Part shown: positions 8,478 to 15,000 of the stretch, piece by piece
Numbering within the stretch: position 1 is the first letter of the stretch
How the letters are laid out: each line of letters opens with the position of its first letter
Assembly: GCA_018398765.1 (NCBI GenBank)
Contig: JAHBMJ010002259.1
Location: 1-15,000 of the forward strand
Length of the DNA: 15,000 bases
Direction: 5' to 3'
Source of the DNA: Chromera velia
Lineage: Eukaryota > Sar > Chromeraceae
The notes under the pieces: model-generated
The model's input: only the letters and a program-made list of their open reading frames with translations
What the model was told of the DNA's origin: nothing
Database searches by the model: none
Made by a program: the position numbers and the translations under genes

Positions 8478-10686
8478 GAAGGAAGGAAGGACGGAAGGAA
8501 GGAAGGAAGGAAGGGAGGGAAAGAGAAAGCGAGAGAGAGACGGGGGTGAGAGAGAAAGGAACACAAGTGTGAAGAAAGAAGGAAGGGATATGGGGTGGTA
8601 GCATCAGAGAGACACGAGAGAATGGAGAATTGTCTTTCATTAAGTCACTCCATCCTTCACTTACTCGCTCGCTAGAATGGACGAACAGACCTGTTGATGC
8701 ACCAATATCAATGACGGTCTTCCCTTTCAAGCTCCAGTCCCCTCCCTCCCTTTCTCCCTCCACAGAAAATATGCTTGAATCGTCCAGTAAGCCCTCAAGA
8801 AAACCGTCAAGCTTGTCACCTGCTCGGCTCACAAACTGCATGCACACAGAACCAAACACACCAATTGCCTTTCCCCCTGCTATTCTGGCATCATTGTAAA
8901 CTCGCTTGCTTACAAGCTGCCTTGTGTCCCTCCCAGACAGAGTTAGTTCGGTTTGCGTGCATTCCGTGATTCAAAAAGTAAGCACTTGCAAACAAAAGAA
9001 GCCTCATGCAGATTGACAAGGGAACGCATTCGTGTCCCCCTCTTCGAGCGAGCCTCTGAATGAACCTCTCGACCCATGCAAACTTGTACAGCCGCAGCAA
9101 TAAAAGAAAATCTCAAACTTTGCTTACACACACGCCATCACCATCTGTCCTTGAACTCTCTGCTTTCTTTTCGGGCTGCTTGGGTCTCTCTCCTCCTGCT
9201 TTCCGCTGCGCTCTCTGTGGAGTGAAGGGGGGGAGGGAACCAAGGGAAGAAATAAACGATTATAGCGAGCGTGGCCAGGTGCATGCCTGTTCGTTTGACT
9301 ACGCGTGTGCATGCTTACAAATCTGTCCGTGCATGCACATCCGTATGTACAGGGGTATGCAATCAACAGACGAACCTTCGAGGGCCTGTCAAGAAAGAGG
9401 TGGGCATCCTCCCGTAATAACTCTCCTGCTTTCTGCACAACCCTCCATTCTCCTTCACTCCCCTCTTTCCCCCTTGTCGGTAAGGCTTCTGCTGCATCCC
9501 TCTGCTTCATCTCTGAGGTCATCCTACTGTCAGACTGAGTGACGTTAGCAACTTCGAGGGACCTGTCCGAGTCTCGAAGCCCAGGTGAATCTCCCCCGAC
9601 CCCAACCAATCCCTCCGCCCAGTCCCGTGACAGCAAATCACTTTCTTCCCCCCCCTCCTTTTGCTGCCCGGAAAGCTTCCCCTTCCCCTTGCCCTTCCTG
9701 CCCTTCCTCTCCACCTCCACCCGGAGACGCCCGAGTAAAATCAGAGACGCAGCACAGCTTCTCGTCTCCACCAACCCTCGCGAGACCAGAAGCTCGTCAG
9801 CACGCATCTGCACGAACATATCCGGCCGGGCAGGCATACGTTCAGTGGTCGAGTGACCTTTTCTGTCTGTCTGATGGTGCGTCCGTCCGTCCGTCCGTCC
9901 GTCCGTCTGTCTATCCGTCCGCCTGTCTGTCTGTCTGTCTGTCTGTCTTGTCTGTCTGTCGGTTTGTCGGTCTGTCAGTCGGTCGGTCGGTCGGTCGGTC
10001 TGTCTGTCCGTCTGTCTATCAAGTCATATCTGCTTGCCTGTCTGCCTGCCCGTGTGCCCATCCGTGGGTCTGTCTGTCTGTCTTTCAAGCTGTGTGTGTC
10101 AGATTCTGAGTGCGCACACGGGCATAAGTGTGTCTTTAGTGTTTTGTATCTCATCTCCTCTCTTTTTGCAGAGCTTTCCACCTACCTTTCCTTTTCTAGA
10201 AGGCTTCAGGGCTTCGACGTTCTCGATTTTCATTTTCTCCTTGTTCCGTTTTGACTTCTTCGCTCTCTTCCTATCTCCTTTGTCCTTTGCCGTCTCCGCT
10301 TCCAACTCTTGTTCGGACAGCAGAAGTGTGTCAAAAAGAACATGAAATGAGGTGCTTTTGTTTTCTCGTCTCTTCGTTGTGGTCGGAGACGGCTGAAAGA
10401 CACGCGGATTCTGTTGAGCCCATTTTGGAGGTCCAGCACGGCTGGATTTGCGAGGACAGGAGGCAAGGAAGCCAACACGAGAAGTTGACGATTCGACACA
10501 GGTGAAGGAAGGCCGGTGTGGGTCCGGGGAAGAGAAATCTTGCAGCGAGGCGCCGCCGGTGGAAGAGTGAGAGCGAACGGACGATGTCAGAGATGACGGT
10601 AGCAGGAAGAAGAACAACCTACAAAGGCAGAGACGGAGAAGGCACAGGTGCTGCTTCGGTCCTTGTCTGTACATGGATGAGGTCAT
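5593..10686 (-). CDS. tlyA: TlyA-family rRNA 2'-O-methyltransferase (S4 plus FtsJ-like domains), probably organelle-targeted
   Basis: Bacterial TlyA ribose-methylates small- and large-subunit rRNA; plant plastids have homologues. Proposed exons in transcript order are 10186-10686, 9376-9807, 8691-8835, 6928-7143, 6521-6600 and 5593-6171: 1953 nt, 650 residues, GT-AG and in phase throughout. Residues 1-167 are a leader. 168-205 are an S4 RNA-binding domain ([20 protein letters not shown]). FVSRAGDKL follows at 312, SAM motif I ([10 protein letters not shown]) at 352-361, VIDVSFISL at 421, LVKPQFE at 450 and GNREAL near the end. The FtsJ/TlyA K-D-K-E tetrad appears kept as K319, D423, K451 and E636. 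Motif I, FISLRKVLP and [13 protein letters not shown] are each rebuilt across an exon junction, which strongly supports the model. Low-complexity inserts in exons 2 and 6 make it much longer than bacterial TlyA (about 270 residues). The old name 'hemolysin A' need not imply haemolysis. The start (10686, or an in-frame ATG at 10674) is the least certain part. Confidence 0.92.
6172..6520 (-). other. Fifth intron of the TlyA-like gene
   Basis: On the minus strand the donor is AAG|GTAATT (6521/6520) and the acceptor is TTCCTGCAG (ending at 6172). The phase is 0. Splicing joins KPQFEATK to EEAARGKG, a contiguous segment in TlyA proteins. No repeats of note. Confidence 0.88.
6601..6927 (-). other. 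Fourth intron of the TlyA-like gene
   Basis: The donor G|GTCGGT follows 6928 and the acceptor CGTGCAG ends at 6601. The split codon gives Val, restoring [12 protein letters not shown]. It contains one CT microsatellite on the + strand (6854-6878). Confidence 0.88.
6854..6878 (+). repeat. (CT)n microsatellite
   Basis: This is an uninterrupted CT run on the + strand, reading (GA)n on the sense strand of the TlyA-like gene, inside its fourth intron. Confidence 0.95.
7404..7563 (+). repeat. (GACA)n/(GACG)n tetranucleotide array
   Basis: About 160 bp of nearly perfect GACA units with interspersed GACG, including a pure GGAC block at about 7485-7520. The array has a higher-order pattern: GACA block, isolated GACG units, GACG block, GACA block. 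It lies in the third intron and reads TGTC/CGTC in the transcript. Confidence 0.96.
7814..7844 (+). repeat. Short (GACA)n/(GGCA)n array
   Basis: About seven tetranucleotide units, a minor relative of the array at 7404-7563 and in the same orientation and intron. Confidence 0.88.
8134..8250 (+). repeat. Interrupted GGCA/GACA repeat tract
   Basis: GGCA units (8134-8166) and mixed GGCA/GACA units (8208-8249) are separated by about 40 bp. They appear to be decayed members of the same tetranucleotide family as the neighbouring arrays. Confidence 0.8.
8402..8520 (+). repeat. (CA)n followed by (GGAA)n compound microsatellite
   Basis: CA/CGCA units run to 8474, then GGAA/GGGA units to 8520 and a short GA run. 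In the sense direction of the TlyA-like gene this reads TTCC then GT, matching the repeat types of the RecQ-like gene's first intron. Confidence 0.94.
8836..9375 (-). other. Second intron of the TlyA-like gene
   Basis: The donor AAG|GTTCGT follows 9376 and the acceptor GCATGCAG ends at 8836. Phase 0 on both sides joins LDRPSK to FVSRAGDKL, the expected order between the S4-side and catalytic parts of TlyA. The intron is mostly unique sequence, with a few GCATGC words and no large repeat. Confidence 0.85.
9808..10185 (-). other. First intron of the TlyA-like gene, with tetranucleotide arrays
   Basis: The proposed donor is AAG|GTAGGT (10186/10185) and the proposed acceptor is TTCGTGCAG (ending at 9808). 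The phase is 0. It is filled by GTCC/TGTC/GGTC arrays on the + strand. This is the least certain intron of the gene: if it is not spliced, translation could instead start at the ATG at 9837 or 9807. Confidence 0.6.
9880..10086 (+). repeat. (GTCC)n/(TGTC)n/(GGTC)n tetranucleotide arrays
   Basis: GTCC block 9880-9907, TGTC block about 9923-9960, GGTC block about 9978-10000, and shorter TGTC/TGCC runs to 10086. The family is the reverse complement of the GACA/GACG array at 7404-7563. Confidence 0.94.
10186..10686 (-). other. Leader exon of the TlyA-like gene: signal-peptide-like plus Ser-rich transit-like region
   Basis: The exon opens with ATG at 10686 (second in-frame ATG at 10674). A hydrophobic stretch follows at residues 14-32 ([19 protein letters not shown]), then a Ser/Arg-rich, acid-poor region to about residue 100, and finally a Lys-rich segment. 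The donor AAG|GTAGGT at 10186/10185 is near consensus and phase 0. The next exon opens at an ATG directly before the S4 domain. This arrangement resembles the bipartite leaders of complex-plastid proteins. No cleavage site was computed, and the acceptor region (9808-9835) is not strongly pyrimidine-rich, so the link to exon 2 is likely but unproven. Confidence 0.55.
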
Positions 10687-11185
10687 CAGAGGCAGAGTGT
10701 CGCATGAAGACTGAGGGGTTGGTCTCAGGGTTTATCACCGCTGTTGCTTCAATGATTGGCTCACTTTGCCGTCTCCGGTGGCTGCAGTTCACAGCCACGT
10801 CCCGCGTTGCTTCTCTTTTCTCTCCACTGCAATCTATAACACATTCAACAAAACGAGCATTTGTGCTGTCCGTGTGAAATCCATTCAATCCGAAGCTCAG
10901 TGTCCACACAGCTAGTGCACATGTTCACTGTCGAGATTATCGGGAAGGATTCGGGAGGCATGCAACATGCAGAATGCATCAATTAAGTCACTGACAACTC
11001 GACACCCACGCCCCCCACCCTCCCCCCCCCCCACTCCTCCCTCTCCCCGATAAGAGTCATGCAGGATACCCCCTCCACAGGCTCCAGGGGTATGCCGGGG
11101 CCCTGAGAAAAAAATGTTCAGAAAAAAAAACATCTGTTTGACGGACCGGTCAACGATCATGACATGGAAAAAGTTAGAGCAAAAC
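10687..11185. other. Non-coding region upstream of the TlyA-like gene, with a C/G-run tract
   Basis: This should hold the promoter and 5' UTR of the minus-strand TlyA-like gene. A CCAAT pentamer on the minus strand (10755-10759) lies about 70 nt before the ATG, but one pentamer is weak evidence. A C-run tract at about 11006-11048 gives several runs of three or more G on the minus strand, a potential G-quadruplex. I see no TATA box, RNA gene or convincing ORF. Confidence 0.45.
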
Positions 11186-11280
11186 AGGATGGAATAAGAA
11201 TGGACGGAGGGATGAACGAATGGATGGACGGAAGGCTGGATGAATGGATGGAGAAATGAAGGAATGAATGGATGGATGGC
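11186..11280 (+). repeat. Degenerate (GGAT)n/(GAAT)n repeat
   Basis: Imperfect GGAT, GAAT and GGAC units run up to the first recognisable retrotransposon sequence. The repeat may be the insertion target or part of the element's truncated 5' end. Confidence 0.82.
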
Positions 11281-11282
11281 GT

Positions 11283-14257
11283 ATACAGGTAACGTCTGCC
11301 TGGGAGTGAGATGGCCAGGGAGGACGAGACCGATGGGGGACTTAGAGGAAGAGGAGGAGGGGGAGGACGCATCAGAACCGGTTGGTGGATGGGGAGGGGC
11401 GGCAGCGATCTCGGCTTCCGCCGGTAGTACGGAGGCAGGGGGGCACAGGGGAAGTATGGGGGATAGTGGGGGGGCGTGGCTGCGACTCGAGAGACATTCT
11501 AAAGATGGAAGACGGGTTGACGAGAACAGGGAGGAGCTACTTGATTTATGTGAGGGGGAACAGATGGTTTTGCTGCCAGGGCTACGTTTACAGAGAGGAA
11601 CGGAGAATGGACTGCCGTTTAAGGCCCCGACAGGGTTGAGGCAGCCAGACCCTACTTATCGAGAAAACACATACTTCCGGGTGGAGGGGGGGATCTCCAC
11701 GATTGACTACATCGCGCTTGACGTTGGACTCCTGCCCAAGCTGGGCTCATTTACGATAAGAAGAGACAGACAGATTGGAATTGATCACACAATACTGACG
11801 GTAAAGCTGACGCCCGAGAGCAGAGGGGGGAACGACAGACCGGGGGGAGGGCCAGGGAGGGACCACAGGGGGAGAGAGATGAGGGGTGGAGACAGAGGTG
11901 AGGAGGAAAAGGAAATAGGGAACATGGAGGAACAGGAGAAGGATGAGCAGCTGCCAGAGGGGTGGGAGTATGCCAGAAACGTAAAAGCAATATGGCCCCC
12001 CCCGTCAAAGGAAGAAACGAGAAAGATTGACAATTGTGAACAGATGAAAACCCTAGAAGGAAGACTGTGAGAAGCGACGGAGGCAATATTAAAGGGAAAA
12101 AAGTTACCGGAAGGGGTAAAATGGGAGGGGGAAGAGGAGGGATTTGAAGAGATATACGCAGAGTGGGCAAGGGGGATCAAGGAGGTGCTGGGGGAAGTAT
12201 CAGCGGACACCACCAGATGTGTATACCCCCCAGACGAACAAAAAGATGAAGGGGCCTACTGGAGGGGCCAGATACAGGGAACAGACAGGGGTGGCGAGAC
12301 AGGTGACACAAATGGAAGAGGGTGGAGAAGGCTGGTACAGAGACACGGGGCACCGAGGGCTGTGGGAACGCAAAGAAAAGGAGGATGCAGAAGATTCCCA
12401 GGTATGGTGATACAATTAAAACAGGAAGTGAGGAAGGCCAAAGCGTGCCTGGAAAGGCACAGAAAGCGGGTGAGCGAGGCTGACCCCCAGGAAGTGAGGA
12501 CCTTGACAAAGGCGATGGGCCCGTTGTGTGAGACGTACCGGAGGGTAAAGACAGAGTACCACCAAGCGGTGAGAGCATATCAAAAAAAGGACAGAGAGGA
12601 ACAACAAAGATGCTTGGGGAGGGCCATGACAGCGGGGATGAAGGGGATGTGGGAGGTTTTGAAGGAGCTGAAGAAGAAACAGAAAACGACAGAGGAACCG
12701 GTGGTAGCGGCAGGGGGGACAAACGGAAGACAGGAAGGCCCGGCAGGCTTGGAATTTGTGCAACACTTTGTATCGATTTTCAGAGAGAAAGAGAGAGAAA
12801 GAGGCCAGAGGGGGGAAGCAGCAGAGGAAAGAGAAAGGGGAGAAGAAGGGAGAGAGGAAGGGAAGAGACCGAGAGTAGTAATAGAAGAGGGGGAATTGTT
12901 CACAGAAGAAGAGGTGATAGAACAGATCATGGCAACAAAAAAGAAGAAAGCGACTAGGCTGGATAGGGTGTTAGCAGAGCACCTTTACGTATGGGCGGAG
13001 TCGGTGGTATTCAGGAGCACGGTGACATCGTTGTTCAATTTATTTTTGATGACGGGATGGGTGCCAAAAGGGTGGAACGACGGTTTGATTGCACCGATCA
13101 TTAAGGCCGGGAAGCCTATGGTGGAGGCTGGCTCCTACAGACCGATACATCTGCTGTCACATGTCTCAAACGTGTATAGCAGCCTTCTGGATAAACGAAT
13201 CCGAGGGCAACAGGGAGTAAGTATTTGTAGGGAGCAGTTCGGGTTCCAGAAGGGAAAAGGGACAAGGGATGCGACGTTTGTGTTAAGGCACCTCCTCATA
13301 AAGCATAGAGAGCCAGGTTTGCACTGCGTCTTTGTTGACCTCAAAGAAGCATTCGACTCGGTGGACAGACGGCGATTGTGGGATAGATTGAGAGAGAAGA
13401 ACGTGAAGGAGGGATACGTTAGAGCAGTGGCCTCACTTTACAGAAGGGTGAGGGCGTCGGTACTCTCGAAGGGACAGGGGGGGGGGGAGGAGGGGAAACA
13501 GGCAGGGACGTTCTGGTTTCCAGAGCAGCGGGGAGTCAAGCAGGGAGACCCCCTCTCCCCTCTATTCTTCATGTTATATATCAATGACCTACCGACCTTT
13601 GTGAAGGAACAGAGGGACGAAAGGAGGGGGGACCCTCCCGGTAAGCCGCTTACGGTAGGGAACTGGGGGGGACACGTCGAAGTAGAGATGTTATTTTATG
13701 CAGACGACTTAGTAATTGTGGAGAAGAAGCAACAAAGAGTCCAATGGCTGTTGGAGGGATTGGAGAGGTATTGTGAGGAAAGGGGGCTTGTGGTGAACAT
13801 GTTGAAGACCTATAGTGCATTTTTCGGCTCAGCGTAGAAGACCGAGGCATCAAGGCAGAGCTTGAAGTACAGGGGGAAAGAGATCACGAGAGTGGAAGCT
13901 TTTCGATACCTTGGCATAGTTTTTGCGAAAGATGGGAGTGTACGGCATGGTATAGAGGCAAAGATAAAGAAAGTGAGGGGGAAGATTCATGCGGTACTCG
14001 GGCAACTGGTAGGGGGGACGATGCCAGCACCGGCGGTGACTGTACAGATCTGCAGAGTGTTGACGGAGTCCATTTTCTTGCACGATCTGGAAACAGCGAT
14101 GGTGGGAGAGGCAGAACTGAAGGCATTTGACGACATCCGCATCTGGTTGTATAGGAAAGTTTTGAGGGCACCAAATTTTTCCTCAAGGGCACACACGCTC
14201 GCAGAATTTGGATTGAGGCCGGCAAAGTTCCTCTTGGCACGGAGGTCCCTGAGGTAG
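11283..14257 (+). mobile_element. 5'-truncated non-LTR (LINE) retrotransposon with endonuclease remnant and reverse transcriptase
   Basis: The element order is an AP-type endonuclease C-terminal half, a basic/acidic linker, then reverse transcriptase, all on the + strand. This is the layout of APE-type LINEs. No LTRs, integrase or RNase H domain are seen. The 5' edge is set only by the end of the GGAT repeat. The 3' edge is set by the ORF's end just before a (GT)n tract. No target-site duplication was identified. The coding strand is very purine-rich with many G-runs, unlike the host exons. Confidence 0.85.
11483..14257 (+). pseudogene. LINE ORF2-like polyprotein (endonuclease C-terminus plus reverse transcriptase), interrupted by two in-frame stops
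   Basis: A single frame is open from about 11240 to 14257 apart from TGA at 12068-12070 and TAG at 13835-13837. Endonuclease signs are RHSKDGRRVDENREELLDLC (from about 11490), IDYIAL at 11702 and the catalytic-type DH at 11783-11788. The N-terminal half of the domain is missing, and the place expected for GDFN reads GDLE. Reverse transcriptase motifs are WNDGLIAPIIKAG and YRPIHLLSHVSNVY, EQFGFQKGKGTRDA, FVDLKEAFDSVD (13331-13366), QGDPLSPLFF (13541-13570) and YADD (13697-13708), then a thumb-like segment with FRYLGIVFAKDGS. The catalytic aspartates are present, but the entry motif usually like GPDG reads TRLDR. The element is probably inactive because of truncation and stops. Confidence 0.85.
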
Positions 14258-14270
14258 GTGTATGAGCGTG

Positions 14271-14295
14271 TGCATATGCGTGTGTGTGTGTGTAT

Positions 14296-14335
<40 letters not shown>

Positions 14336-14460
14336 CACTGTATGTATGTGTGTGTGGGTAGGTGGGTGTGTGTGGGTGGGTGTGTACGAGGGTTGTGTAT
14401 AAGCGTGGGTGTATATGAGCGCGTGAGTGCATACATATGTGCGTTAAGTATACTCACGAA
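14271..14460 (+). repeat. (GT)n-rich tract after the LINE
   Basis: The purest GT is at about 14279-14334, followed by GTGG, GTAT and GTGC variants. It starts within about 15 bp of the LINE ORF's end, so it may include the element's 3' tail, or the element may have inserted into it. Confidence 0.9.
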
Positions 14461-14489
14461 TGTGGACGGGCGCATGGATGCGGGGGCAA

Positions 14490-14532
14490 CTGTGCATAAG
14501 CGTAGGAGGGNCTGTGCATAAGCGTAGGAGGG
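14490..14532 (+). other. 21-bp exact duplication on either side of an ambiguous base (N at 14511)
   Basis: The 21-mer at 14490-14510 (starting ctgtgcataagcg, ending taggaggg) recurs exactly at 14512-14532, with a single N between. This is most simply an uncollapsed overlap between two contig ends rather than biology. Confidence 0.7.
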
Positions 14533-14552
14533 TTGTGTCCATTCTTTCTCTT

Positions 14553-14554
<2 letters not shown>

Positions 14555-14587
<33 letters not shown>
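14555..14587 (+). repeat. (CT)n microsatellite
   Basis: An uninterrupted CT run, then CTCCCT variants to about 14600. No gene is seen around it. Confidence 0.94.
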
Positions 14588-14590
<3 letters not shown>

Positions 14591-15000
14591 TCCCTCTACC
14601 TATCTCTATCTCCCTTCCTCCCCAAGTGTGTGGATATGTGTGTGTCTATAAAGGGGGGGATGTAAGTAAGTGTATGTATCTGCACGTCATGTATACGTGT
14701 GTGTGCGTGAGTGTATGAGTGTGTGGGTGCATGAGTGTATGAGAGTGAGTGAGCGAGGAAGTGAAAATGCGGAAGTGTGAGCATGAAGCTGAATCTGGGA
14801 ATGAGTGGGGGTGTGAGGGTGCGTACATGGGTGCGTGGGGGTATGTGTGTGTGTGAGTTCGCGTGGGTATCTGTATGTGTGAGTACGTACGTGTGACTCG
14901 ATGTGCGGGAACCGATGTATGTGGGTATGTGTGAGAGAGAGAGAGAGAGAGTCTGAGAGTGTGAGAGTGTGTGTGCGTGTGCGTGTGTGTGTATGTGTGT
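14588..15000 (+). repeat. Degenerate GT/GA-rich repeat region to the window end
   Basis: GTGT, GTAT, GAGT and GTGC words dominate, with a short (GA)n at 14933-14951. The open frames here (Cys/Val/Ser or His/Thr rich) come from the repeats. Nothing else was seen in these 400 bp. Confidence 0.75.

Larger units (their letters stand above)
7144..8690 (-). other. Third intron of the TlyA-like gene, 1.55 kb, dominated by microsatellites
   Basis: The donor ACAG|GTCTGT follows 8691 (phase 1) and the acceptor TTTCCGCAG ends at 7144. The junction falls within the glycine pair of SAM motif I and restores it. About a third of the intron is tandem repeat: GACA/GACG 7404-7563, GACA 7814-7844, GGCA 8134-8166, CA 8402-8474 and GGAA 8476-8520. 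The rest shows no coding signal, and the long Cys/Val/Thr/Asp-rich open frames are repeat artefacts. Confidence 0.87.

Noticed and set aside
7404-10086. Tetranucleotide arrays considered as CRISPR or minisatellite arrays
   Set aside because: Units are 4 bp with no unique spacers, in a eukaryotic intron. They are plain microsatellites.
5593-10686. Reading the TlyA-like gene as a haemolysin or toxin
   Set aside because: The fold and catalytic K-D-K-E residues are those of an rRNA ribose methyltransferase. The 'hemolysin' label in this family is historical, and nothing here shows a pore-forming or secreted toxin.
10912-11160. Minus-strand open frame with Gly-rich composition
   Set aside because: Its composition comes from the C/G-run tract; no motif, no splice logic and no conserved residues were found.
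12068-13837. Stop-codon reassignment (TGA or TAG read as sense) in the nuclear code
   Set aside because: Both stops fall in a truncated transposon. The two host genes end in normal stops (TAA and TAG) and show no internal stops in the proposed exons.
1-15000. tRNA or rRNA genes
   Set aside because: Looking along both strands I found no cloverleaf with conserved TψC/D-arm words and no rRNA core motifs. A covariance-model search was not possible here.

Overview
This is a eukaryotic nuclear window. Both protein genes are split by GT-AG introns, and the introns are packed with microsatellites (CT, GT, TTCC, TGTC/GTCC, GATA, GGAA). I see no operons or bacterial spacing. One gene encodes a bacterial-type TlyA rRNA methyltransferase behind a leader that looks like a signal peptide plus a Ser-rich transit peptide. 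That suggests an alga with a complex (secondary) plastid, such as a chromerid-like protist. The lineage is inference, and only intron structure, repeat load and the leader support it.

Layout. Positions 1-4410 (+) hold the 3' part of a RecQ-family DNA helicase gene. Five exons are visible and carry the end of the RQC domain, an HRDC domain and a C-terminal acidic SUMO-interaction-like motif. The helicase core lies before position 1. Positions 4411-5592 are an AT-rich spacer between two convergent genes and contain a roughly 240-bp inverted-repeat element (MITE-like). Positions 5593-10686 (-) hold a complete-looking six-exon TlyA-family gene. Exon phases agree at all five junctions, the spliced length is 1953 nt (650 residues), and the K-D-K-E catalytic residues are kept. 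Positions 10687-11282 are non-coding, with a C/G-run tract and a GGAT-type repeat. Positions about 11283-14257 (+) are a degraded, 5'-truncated non-LTR (LINE) retrotransposon: the end of an AP-type endonuclease, then a nearly full reverse transcriptase, in one frame broken by two stop codons. Positions 14258-15000 are GT- and CT-rich simple repeats with one unresolved base (N at 14511).

The two host genes are unrelated in function: one is DNA recombination and repair in the nucleus, the other is rRNA modification, probably in an organelle. They share only a convergent 3' spacer. I found no tRNA, rRNA, CRISPR array or clearly new multi-gene system. The items most worth checking are the bipartite leader on TlyA, the complementary tetranucleotide arrays flanking TlyA exons 2-3, the AT-rich inverted-repeat element with its 8-bp flanking repeat, and the 21-bp duplication around the N, which looks like an assembly join.
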